The translations under genes were made by a program, and so were the position numbers. 27,550 nucleotides of DNA from an uncultured Hungatella sp. (GTDB taxonomy: Bacteria; Bacillota; Clostridia; Lachnospirales; Lachnospiraceae): assembly GCA_910577935.1 (NCBI GenBank), contig CAJTOT010000011.1, positions 68,222 to 95,771 on the forward strand, written 5' to 3'. Shown here piece after piece: positions 16,400 to 23,180 of the stretch. The notes under the pieces were generated by a model. The model had not been told where the DNA came from and did not search any database. It was given only the letters and a program-made list of their open reading frames with translations. Within the stretch, counting starts at the first letter, position 1; each line of letters starts with the position of its first letter.

Positions 16400-16448
16400 T
16401 TATCATACGGTCAGCGCAGCCAGTGCGCAGACCTACCTGAACAGTAAC
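16383..16448 (-). repeat. Dispersed structured repeat, copy 2, overlapping the sortase 3' end
   Basis: On the minus strand this reads GTTACTGTTCAGGTAGGTC, then GCGC...GCGCTGACCGTATG, then ATAACCTGGGCGGGCAGGCA. It aligns in order with the copy upstream of helD but lacks its long 11-base palindrome. A hairpin GGTC-T-GCGC/GCGC-T-GACC with the same T-T mismatch is kept (16409-16433). The last codons and TAG stop of the sortase gene (16433-16435) lie inside the element. Confidence 0.6.
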
Positions 16449-17296
16449 TCGGTCTCCACTTTCACCGCCTCCGCCAATATCACAAATCTGTACTTGCTTT
16501 GGCCTCCTATGCATGTAGAGAGCATTACCAGCGGGAGTTCTCCATCCGTTGATTTTTCTGAGAAGGCGTTATCCAAACCGCCCAGAGGCATATCCTCTTT
16601 AGAGTCTGACGGGTCAATGGAATAAGTCCCTTTCTTTCTCATGCCACTGACAAACTGACTTCTTTCCAAGTCAGAAACAAATCTTGTAGGATAGTTCTCT
16701 TCTTTTGCCGGAACCCGGCAGCATGCCAAAATCCGACAGCGGAAAACTCCGTCCGGCAAATAAAGATCAAAATACGGAAACTGCTCATAGTGATCCTTCT
16801 CCATGTATTGCTTTAAAAGGCCGAACATGGAACCGTTGCGCATGTTGTGGCCATAGATAATCGTATTATTATCTGTGAGAAGCCCCTCATTACGCGAATC
16901 CACAAAAATACAGCCCGCCGCATTTCGCTTACCTTCAAATGTATATTTCAGATAGTGAGTATTGTCACTTCCCTGTACCACCGGATAACTGATATTCTGA
17001 CCGGGAAAATCAATCCACGCAGCAATATCCTCATTAACTTTTCGCAGTTCATCAAAATCCACGAAAAGGGAAGGCGGGTTTTTCATCATACCCGCCTGCT
17101 GAACCTTCTCTGTATTTTGATCCCTCTTTATTTCAGACTGTTCTGCTGTCTCCCTGACAGTTACAACGCGTGTTAAAAGATTTTCATACTCATCTGCACT
17201 CTCCTGATTCATCCGGAAGTAGCTAAAGAGCAAAACCATACAAGCCGCACAAATTACACTGGCCGCTGCGAAAAGAACTCTGAAAAGTCTTTTCAT
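16433..17296 (-). CDS. srtB: Class B sortase
   Basis: This membrane-anchored cysteine transpeptidase of 287 residues cuts a sorting motif and attaches the protein to the cell wall, or joins subunits. It has an N-terminal membrane helix (4-26), a helical stretch, then the sortase barrel. Catalytic residues are His150 (IIYGHNMRNGSMF), Cys262 (MLSTCIGG) and Arg270 (SKYRF). The segment between the His and Cys strands contains the extra helix expected of class B. It starts two bases after the stop of the sorting-signal protein, its obvious substrate. The terminal ELLFR and stop come from a dispersed repeat, so the C-terminus may differ from relatives. The catalytic core is intact. Confidence 0.93.
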   Translation of the reverse strand: MKRLFRVLFAAASVICAACMVLLFSYFRMNQESADEYENLLTRVVTVRETAEQSEIKRDQNTEKVQQAGMMKNPPSLFVDFDELRKVNEDIAAWIDFPGQNISYPVVQGSDNTHYLKYTFEGKRNAAGCIFVDSRNEGLLTDNNTIIYGHNMRNGSMFGLLKQYMEKDHYEQFPYFDLYLPDGVFRCRILACCRVPAKEENYPTRFVSDLERSQFVSGMRKKGTYSIDPSDSKEDMPLGGLDNAFSEKSTDGELPLVMLSTCIGGQSKYRFVILAEAVKVETELLFR

Positions 17297-17298
17297 CT

Positions 17299-18987
17299 CT
17301 ATTTACTTTTCTCCTTTTTTCCAAATCCCAAGAACCCAAAACCGATCACCAGCAGCAGACTAACTGCAGCAGTCACTGTCAAAGGTATGACAGGGAAATC
17401 GTCTCCTGTCTGCGGAATCATATATGTCAAAGGTATCTCCGGGTCCGGCAAGAATGTCAATGGTACTTCCCCGTCAGGAATCTCCATTGATGTCAATGGA
17501 ACAGGTTCATCCGGAATATCCCTTCCCGGCCTTCCCGGTTCATCCGGGTCATCTGAGTTTCCGGGATGTCCGGGTCTGCCAGGCTTTCCCGGATCACCAG
17601 GAGGAGTGGTGACCTCCTGAACCATGAACTCCCAGTCGATCTTGGTGAGTACATCCGCAAATCGGTAACTGCCGTCATCGTCCAGTCCGATGTTTTTGTC
17701 CAGGACAAGTTCCACCCGAATCTGTTCCTTGCGCCCGTGTTTGTAGACTCCCAGCGGTACCAGACCCTGCATGTCTTCTTTTCCCGACAATTCCGAGTAA
17801 TGGTATCCGGTGACATCGCCGTCATAGATCAGCTGATCCAGGTAGTACACCTTCATGGCAATCTTCTTCAGAAGTTCTTCCTGAATATCCGACTGTTTCT
17901 GTTCGCCGGTTCTGGGGGAGATCTTCATGAAAAGCCGGAAATCCTTGCTGCTGGCATTCTCGATATTCAGCTTATCCCTGTATTTTCCTCCGGGAACCAT
18001 ATTGGTAAAGCTCATGAACCAGTTGCCGTCCTCCACACCATCCACCGATGTCATGTAGGGCACATACTTCATTTTGCCGTTATTTTCATCGAAATATAAG
18101 GTCTTCACGGTCTCGGACTCATAATCCACTTCACCCGTGATATAACCTGCGATGTATTCGCTGACCCGGTCCCCGTGGAAAATGGTCCTGACAGCATCGC
18201 TGGTGGCCTGCACGGTCTGCATACTGACATTCAGGGTGTAATGGCTGCTGTCGTAGCCGTATTTGGAATTTACCGTGTTGACCGTGATCTTCTTATACCC
18301 TCCCTGGGCTTCCTCATCTTTCACAAAATAGGTGTGGCTTCCGGTGACCGTGGTCTCCAGCTTGGGGTTCATCCGCACACTGGACAGAAGAATCGGGGTG
18401 TCCTCACCCGGCTGTACCATCCCCATGTAGTAAAAGGTATAGTTTCCCACCTGATCCGGTGTCTCCGATACCAGGAGCCATTTGCCCTCCGCCTCTTTCA
18501 GAGTGGACACCTCCGGGATATCAAATCGGGGACCTGCCGCATCCGCCCGGCTGTCCGAGAGAATCACCACGGCGTCCTTGTTGAAATTCAAGATCGCCGC
18601 GTACTCCTTTATACCGTTCTCCGCCGTAAATACCGACGGGAGATATTCGCCTTTCGGGGCTACAACCACCTCTTCCGGTTCCTTGCCCCCCTCAGGGATC
18701 TGAAGCGCTTTCACGTCCTCCCGCCGGATCCAGTTCTGATTCATGGTAATCTTGGCGACGATGGGAATGGTGCTCTCGTTCTTCACCCATACAGCTTTTC
18801 TCTTCTCCTCGCCTGGCAGCCATCCTTCCGGCGATTTGAAATCTTCCTTCAAAAAGGTGCTGTACTTTGCAGTCATATATTCATTCTTGGCCAATAAATG
18901 GTCCGTCCATACTGCCCAGGTCCCCCCAATCGTTGCAGCCGCTGCCATAGCTGCCAAGCCTGCGATAAATATTTTTATTTTCCTCAT
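17299..18987 (-). CDS. SipW-dependent TasA/BsaA-like surface protein with sortase signal
   Basis: This 562-residue secreted wall protein starts with a SipW-type signal peptide (core IGGTWAVW near 21-28). It has the fold pattern seen in all five relatives here: an 'F..P..W.PGE...K...V.N' block (residues about 49-72), a YTFYY..G...PGE..P.LL..V block, and a Y.LNVSMQTVQA..DAV block. A collagen-like Pro/Gly-rich stalk (about 465-500) and PLT repeats follow. The end is a complete sorting signal: IPQTG at 524-528, a hydrophobic helix, then KKEKSK. It is the only fibre-locus protein in view with such a signal, so it is the likely wall anchor and SrtB substrate. The ATG at 18987 has AGGGAG eight bases upstream. 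Confidence 0.9.
   Translation of the reverse strand: MRKIKIFIAGLAAMAAAATIGGTWAVWTDHLLAKNEYMTAKYSTFLKEDFKSPEGWLPGEEKRKAVWVKNESTIPIVAKITMNQNWIRREDVKALQIPEGGKEPEEVVVAPKGEYLPSVFTAENGIKEYAAILNFNKDAVVILSDSRADAAGPRFDIPEVSTLKEAEGKWLLVSETPDQVGNYTFYYMGMVQPGEDTPILLSSVRMNPKLETTVTGSHTYFVKDEEAQGGYKKITVNTVNSKYGYDSSHYTLNVSMQTVQATSDAVRTIFHGDRVSEYIAGYITGEVDYESETVKTLYFDENNGKMKYVPYMTSVDGVEDGNWFMSFTNMVPGGKYRDKLNIENASSKDFRLFMKISPRTGEQKQSDIQEELLKKIAMKVYYLDQLIYDGDVTGYHYSELSGKEDMQGLVPLGVYKHGRKEQIRVELVLDKNIGLDDDGSYRFADVLTKIDWEFMVQEVTTPPGDPGKPGRPGHPGNSDDPDEPGRPGRDIPDEPVPLTSMEIPDGEVPLTFLPDPEIPLTYMIPQTGDDFPVIPLTVTAAVSLLLVIGFGFLGFGKKEKSK
17377..17502 (-). repeat. Imperfect tandem repeats encoding (V/I)PLT
   Basis: Four copies of a 12-base unit, TGTCAAAGGTAT or TGTCAATGG(T/A)AC on the plus strand, start at 17377, 17425, 17455 and 17491. 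All spacings are multiples of three. They encode VPLT, VPLT, IPLT and IPLT around the sorting motif of the wall protein, with IPD or LPD between them. Confidence 0.6.
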
Positions 18988-19023
18988 ATTTTGTTCTCCC
19001 TGTCAATATGGCCTACCGGCCTC

Positions 19024-19545
19024 CTACTGCTGCGTTTCCTGCTGATTCTGTTCCTTGCTGTCTTTTTTCTCTTCTTTTGCCAGATGATCCACCACAGTGC
19101 CTGCCAGCAGAATTGCCACCATGATGCCTATGACAAAAGGCTGTTTTCCATAATTTACAAAATATCCGCCGTAGGGAATGCTGATCTTGCTGGCCTTGCC
19201 CACTACATTCGTATAGGGAACCATACCCGGATCCCTTCCGTCATTGGCATCGCCCTCTGTGCCGAAGGCCCTGGCGCTTTCGTCTTTCTCCACCACACGG
19301 TGTGTCACCATGGCTCCCCCCTCCGCGCCGACAAATGTGATGGGGTCGCCTACATTGATCTGCTCAAAGGGGGCCGCCTTGTAGTAAATCACACTGCCCA
19401 CATGGTATGTGGGTTCCATACTGCCGCTTAGTACAACGACAGGATGGTAACCCAGAACCATGGGGGCCGCGATGGCCAGAAACCCTATGATACAGACATA
19501 TACGATTGCGGTTAGAATGTTTGTAATAAACTTGGCTGTCTTCAT
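19024..19545 (-). CDS. sipW: SipW-type (ER-type) signal peptidase I
   Basis: This 173-residue membrane protease removes signal peptides from TasA-like matrix proteins. It has an N-terminal membrane helix (8-31). The nucleophile Ser42 is in LSGSMEPTYHVGS. His82 is in MVTHRV, in place of the lysine of ordinary bacterial signal peptidases, which defines the SipW/ER class. The box GTEGDANDGRDPG (95-107) supplies conserved aspartates. A second membrane helix lies at 137-155, followed by a charged tail. It sits in the middle of five genes whose products carry SipW-type signals. The ATG at 19545 has AGGA nine bases upstream, and the gap from the previous gene is 34 bases. Confidence 0.95.
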   Translation of the reverse strand: MKTAKFITNILTAIVYVCIIGFLAIAAPMVLGYHPVVVLSGSMEPTYHVGSVIYYKAAPFEQINVGDPITFVGAEGGAMVTHRVVEKDESARAFGTEGDANDGRDPGMVPYTNVVGKASKISIPYGGYFVNYGKQPFVIGIMVAILLAGTVVDHLAKEEKKDSKEQNQQETQQ

Positions 19546-19579
19546 CGGTTAATGTCCTGTTTAAAAATTTTACCAGTTA

Positions 19580-20491
19580 TTATGGTTCCTCGATGGAAGG
19601 AGCATTCTCTGCCGGAGTCCAGCTCCAGCCAAGGGCCTTTGCAGCTTCAGCGTCTTCATCAGCCTGAACGAATTCTACCGTAATGTTCAGCTCATAGTCA
19701 GCATTGGCATAACCGGAGTTCTTTTCGTCCAGCTTATCCTCTTTATAAGTATATACATATTTGGTCTTTGCAGCTTCTTTGTATGTTTCAGTCATGTATT
19801 CCTGTAATGTCTTACCTTCCGGAAGTTCTACCCAATTATGCTCATCACCATAAGTTGGAACCTTCTCATTTCCGTTGTCATCCGTTTCTATGTCATCAAG
19901 GACACAGACAAACGTGTTCTGAAGGAAATTACCCATATCTGCATCACCGCACAGAGTTACAGAGTCCAGAAGTTTTGTGGTGCTCTCGCCCTTTGCCAGG
20001 CTCGTTTTATAGTAAAAGTAGCCATCTTCCTTAAAGAACCAGTTATTTTCCCAGTTATCTTCATATTTTTTGAAAACAACAGAACCCTCGTCATTATCGA
20101 TTATACCATCTGTAGGAAGGCCAATCTGGTGATCCGGTACCGTCGCACTACCAGAAATCGAACCATCTGTAGTATTAAAAGTCGGGTTTACAGACTCCCA
20201 TGCCTTACCTATCTGATTGCCGTCTCTTAACCACTTCTCATCGAATTTGATACGTACCCAGACCTCTCCGTCACCGGTGTTGGTTGCATACACATCCTTA
20301 TCAACCTCAGCGCCTGGTTTCCACTCATTATTGTCACCCGTAGGGTTGAACTTCTCTGTTGCCTGAGTGCTGTAGTTCGTAGTCTTGAATGGGTTGCTGA
20401 ATGTCTGAGATGCATTGTAATATGCAAATGTTCCGCCTACTGCCGCCAGTGCTGCTACTCCTACCAGTCCATAAATCTTCATTTTCTTCAT
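19580..20491 (-). CDS. SipW-dependent TasA/BsaA-like fibre subunit (303 aa)
   Basis: This secreted protein is predicted to be a matrix-fibre subunit. The signal peptide is MKKMKIYGLVGVAALAAVGG followed by TFAYYN, the form recognised by SipW. The mature part shows F.PTGDNNEWKPGAEVDKDVYATNTGDGEVWVR (50-82), the DGYFYYKTSLAKGESTTKLL block (about 156-175) and YELNITVEFVQADEDAEAAK near the end. There is no sorting signal or membrane tail; it ends NAPSIEEP. It is the closest in layout to the 332-residue neighbour, so the two are probably paralogues by duplication. A GC-rich hairpin lies in its 92-base leader. The ATG at 20491 has GGGG about ten bases upstream. A structural role is inferred from TasA/BsaA relatives. 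Confidence 0.85.
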   Translation of the reverse strand: MKKMKIYGLVGVAALAAVGGTFAYYNASQTFSNPFKTTNYSTQATEKFNPTGDNNEWKPGAEVDKDVYATNTGDGEVWVRIKFDEKWLRDGNQIGKAWESVNPTFNTTDGSISGSATVPDHQIGLPTDGIIDNDEGSVVFKKYEDNWENNWFFKEDGYFYYKTSLAKGESTTKLLDSVTLCGDADMGNFLQNTFVCVLDDIETDDNGNEKVPTYGDEHNWVELPEGKTLQEYMTETYKEAAKTKYVYTYKEDKLDEKNSGYANADYELNITVEFVQADEDAEAAKALGWSWTPAENAPSIEEP

Positions 20492-20527
20492 AGTTTTCTT
20501 TCCCCTTTTTATTTATTATTTGTTTCT

Positions 20528-20556
20528 GACGAGGAAGGGGATTTCCCCTCCTCATC
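20528..20556 (-). other. Stable intergenic hairpin before the 303-aa subunit
   Basis: On the minus strand GATGAGGA-GGGG pairs with CCCC-T-TCCTCGTC around an AAAT loop. No T-run follows (AGAAAC does), so termination is unlikely to be complete. It could protect or process mRNA and so raise the level of one flanking cistron. Confidence 0.5.
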
Positions 20557-20583
20557 TGATTCACTCTGCCTTGTTTTAAATTA

Positions 20584-21582
20584 TTATGGTGTTACAGGTG
20601 CTCCTGTAGTTTCTTCCGTCAAATCCTCTTTATCTAACTTCCAACCCTCTACAACCTTCTCGTCTGCCGTGCTGAACACCTGGGCAACTGCCTTGTCAGT
20701 AGCCTGAACCGTCTCAACGGTTATACGAAGAATGTAATTGGCATCGCCGTATCCGGCTTTGTCCTTCTCTGCCCTCGTCACAGCAGTGGTGTAAATGCTC
20801 TGATTATTCTCAAGAAGGCTGTCTTTTGTATGATTCGTTCTTGCACGCATGTTGAACAGTTCGATACTGGTCGGAGTTACACTGACCTCTTTACCTTCTT
20901 TTTCCTCTATCCAGGTCCATCCCTTCTCTACCATAAATTGGTCAATATCCGTATTCTCAGGAATATCAACTTGCGGGTTCTGCCCCTTTGTATCCACCTT
21001 AGAATAAATCTCTGTGTTGAAAAGTCCTAAGTCGAGCTTTGGATCCAGCTGAACCTCATCCAGAAATTTATCTGTGGACGCACCTGCCTCCAGTCTGGTA
21101 TTGTAGTAGAAGTATCCATCCTCCGGATTAAACGTCCACTTATCTGAATTCTCAAAAGTTTTAAATACAACGGTTCCGTCATTCTCTGTTTCACCGTCTG
21201 TCTCGTTATCCTGGAATGTTGTCTCTCCATCTGCCAGCTGCTTTGTAACCACCTCTCCAAACAGCTCCACGAACGTATTGGCATTTGCCGCATCCTGAGC
21301 TTTTGTAACCAGCGCATCTCCTCTATACCAGAAATCTTCGAATTTCACACGAACAACTACATCTCTGTCACCAGTGTTCTGTACATACAGGTCTTTGTTC
21401 ACCTTGACACCGGGCTGCCAGTTCTCTCCGTCTTCCGGCACGAAATCCTCAGTCACTACTGACTGATATTTCGCAGTATCAAAGGGGTTATCAATCGTTG
21501 CTACCTGTGTGAAATAGGCAAATGTCCCCCCTACCAATGCTACAGAGGCAATTCCTAACCCTCCAATAAGTTTTTTGTTCAT
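20584..21582 (-). CDS. SipW-dependent TasA/BsaA-like fibre subunit (332 aa)
   Basis: This secreted fibre-subunit candidate has the signal MNKKLIGGLGIASVALVGG followed by TFAYFTQ. The mature region has the same three blocks as its relatives: F.PEDGENWQPGVKVNKDLYVQNTGDRDVVVR (about 49-79), DGYFYYNTRLEAGASTDKFL (about 155-175) and YILRITVETVQATDKAVAQVF near the end. It ends GAPVTP with no sorting signal. The start at 21582 is chosen because GGAAGGA lies about eight bases upstream; a longer frame from 21645 would bury the signal peptide behind 21 residues. A structured 141-base gap precedes it. It is the longest of the four subunits without an anchor. Whether it is a major or minor subunit is unknown. 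Confidence 0.85.
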   Translation of the reverse strand: MNKKLIGGLGIASVALVGGTFAYFTQVATIDNPFDTAKYQSVVTEDFVPEDGENWQPGVKVNKDLYVQNTGDRDVVVRVKFEDFWYRGDALVTKAQDAANANTFVELFGEVVTKQLADGETTFQDNETDGETENDGTVVFKTFENSDKWTFNPEDGYFYYNTRLEAGASTDKFLDEVQLDPKLDLGLFNTEIYSKVDTKGQNPQVDIPENTDIDQFMVEKGWTWIEEKEGKEVSVTPTSIELFNMRARTNHTKDSLLENNQSIYTTAVTRAEKDKAGYGDANYILRITVETVQATDKAVAQVFSTADEKVVEGWKLDKEDLTEETTGAPVTP

Positions 21583-21620
21583 ACTACCAATCCTTCCTTT
21601 CTGCTTTTTGCCGCCGCTCC

Positions 21621-21715
21621 AAGCTGGCCCATATGTTGTCAGCAACAGCTTTCGCGTTCCTTCGCTTTACATTTATTACAAGCTCTCTTTTTTGGTCCCT
21701 TCTACATCCGAGAGC
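21621..21715 (-). other. Structured 141-base intergenic region before the 332-aa subunit
   Basis: The gap 21583-21723 holds two long-range inverted repeats on the minus strand. GCTCTC (21710-21715) pairs with GAGAGC (21682-21687). AAGCTG pairs with CAGCTT (outer limits 21621-21651), enclosing TTG-CTGA-CAA. No consensus promoter was found inside. It is much longer than the 13-base gaps between the first three genes. Confidence 0.4.
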
Positions 21716-21723
21716 CGAAGATG

Positions 21724-22500
21724 TCACGGTGTCTCTTCCGAAACCTGTGTCCATGTAACGGTTCCTGTTGCAAAATCAATCGTAGCCTGAATCTGTGGCA
21801 TATCTTTCCATTGATCCTTCACAGCTTCATTATCTGCCAGGACTGTTTCGCCTTTTATGGTCAGATTAATTTGAGTATTAGAATAATCCGAGTGCTCATG
21901 GCCGTCATTGGATAAGTTTGGAGAAAACCCTACAGACTCCAATACATTTTGTGTTTTGCTTAAGTCAGCACCAGTTCCGTCAAGAGTCCCTTTCGCTTTT
22001 AGAACTTTCTTATAATAGTAATAAGTGACCCCCTCCTGGGTAACTGGTATAAAATCAAAACCGGCTAATGCTGCTGCCTCCTCCTCAGTCTTTGGCAATG
22101 GCGTTGCTTTCGGCTCCCCATCAGGTCCTTTTTCTTTCTCACTATTCTTCCAGTAGAGATCGACAACATCCTTTGCGGGAACATCCACCACTATAGTCTC
22201 TCCCTTATCATTTGTATAAGTTGGCGGAGTTTCCCATTCTACATCTATGGAAAACCTAAGAAGCATATCCATCTCACCGGTATTTTTAAACCAGATCTCC
22301 TTAGATTTCTCTTCACCCGGCACCCAATAATCGGTAGGATTAAACTTCTCATAAATTGCTACGCCTGGCTCTTTTACGTGGAACTCATTTTCAAATTCCT
22401 TTTGGCTGTTATAGTAGGCTAATGTCAAACCAACTATGGCTACTGTCAGGAGTCCGAGGGCAATCAGGATTTTTTTCGCTTTTAGGCTTATCTGCTTCAT
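21724..22500 (-). CDS. SipW-dependent TasA/BsaA-like protein (258 aa)
   Basis: This secreted matrix-protein candidate has the signal peptide MKQISLKAKKILIALGLL, then IVGLTLAYYNSQ, a SipW-type core. The blocks seen in the family are present: EKFNPTDYWVPGEEKSKEIW then FKNTGEMDMLLR (about 45-77), YYYYKKVLKAKGTLDGTG, and INLTIKGETVLADNEAVKDQW near the end. It ends DFATGTVTWTQVSEETP with no sorting signal. ATG 22500 has GGAGG six bases upstream and starts 13 bases after the previous stop; a longer frame to 22581 would overlap the upstream gene and displace the signal peptide. It is more diverged than the 332 and 303 pair, so it may be a minor or capping subunit; that is a guess. Confidence 0.83.
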   Translation of the reverse strand: MKQISLKAKKILIALGLLTVAIVGLTLAYYNSQKEFENEFHVKEPGVAIYEKFNPTDYWVPGEEKSKEIWFKNTGEMDMLLRFSIDVEWETPPTYTNDKGETIVVDVPAKDVVDLYWKNSEKEKGPDGEPKATPLPKTEEEAAALAGFDFIPVTQEGVTYYYYKKVLKAKGTLDGTGADLSKTQNVLESVGFSPNLSNDGHEHSDYSNTQINLTIKGETVLADNEAVKDQWKDMPQIQATIDFATGTVTWTQVSEETP

Positions 22501-22513
22501 TCCTCTCCTCCTT

Positions 22514-23167
22514 TTAGTTCCAGGTAACATTACCGGCAGAATCAACAGTTGCGGTTTTTCCGAACATTTTCTGCGTTGCATCTGCGTTCACTGCTCCGCT
22601 GTTCAGCGTATTGTTTCCATCACTGCACTGGACTGCCTCTACCTTAAAGTACAGATGATACTGTGCGCCTACATATTCCGGAAATTTCTCTGCAAAATTT
22701 TCAGGAATCACTACTCTGCTGAGTATTTCTGATGTAGATTCTCCCTTTTTCAGAACTTTCTTATAATAGTACCAGCCATCTATCAACTGCCAGTCGTTTA
22801 TATCCGGCCAGCCATCCCTATTGGACCAGTCATTTTTATTTCCCGGACCTATTTTAACCGCTACAATCTCATCACCTACTTGGTTTGAAAGGATGTAATC
22901 TCCTTTCTGCCAGTACTCTGTATAACTGACTCTCAAAAACACGGAAGAAGAACCTTCGTTTTTAAATTTAACCTTTTTGTACTCAAAGGGATTGTTCTCA
23001 TCAAACTCTTCGTCTACTGAAACTGCGGTTGTGTGAGAGCTTAATTCATTCGTTATATCTAAATCCCACGTCTGCCAAGCAAAGGTAGTTCCTATGGCCG
23101 CCGCTGCCAGAAAAGCGGCGGCCGGAAGAATTGCCTTCACTTTTATTTTGTTTAATAATCTGTTCAT
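22514..23167 (-). CDS. SipW-dependent TasA/BsaA-like protein (217 aa)
   Basis: This is the smallest of the SipW-type proteins in the locus. The signal peptide covers about residues 10-32 and ends IGTTFAWQTW. The mature part has EEFDENNPFEYKKVKFKNEG then SSVFLRVSYTEYW, DGWYYYKKVLKKGESTSEIL (about 131-150) and YHLYFKVEAVQCSDGN. The W.PGE segment of its relatives is replaced by NNPFEYKK. The end VDSAGNVTWN resembles the TVTW end of the next protein, and there is no sorting signal. ATG 23167 has AGGAGG seven bases upstream, and the gap to the giant gene is 13 bases. It may link the giant protein to the fibre, which is inference from gene order only. Confidence 0.83.
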   Translation of the reverse strand: MNRLLNKIKVKAILPAAAFLAAAAIGTTFAWQTWDLDITNELSSHTTAVSVDEEFDENNPFEYKKVKFKNEGSSSVFLRVSYTEYWQKGDYILSNQVGDEIVAVKIGPGNKNDWSNRDGWPDINDWQLIDGWYYYKKVLKKGESTSEILSRVVIPENFAEKFPEYVGAQYHLYFKVEAVQCSDGNNTLNSGAVNADATQKMFGKTATVDSAGNVTWN

Positions 23168-23180
23168 AGCAATTCCTCCT

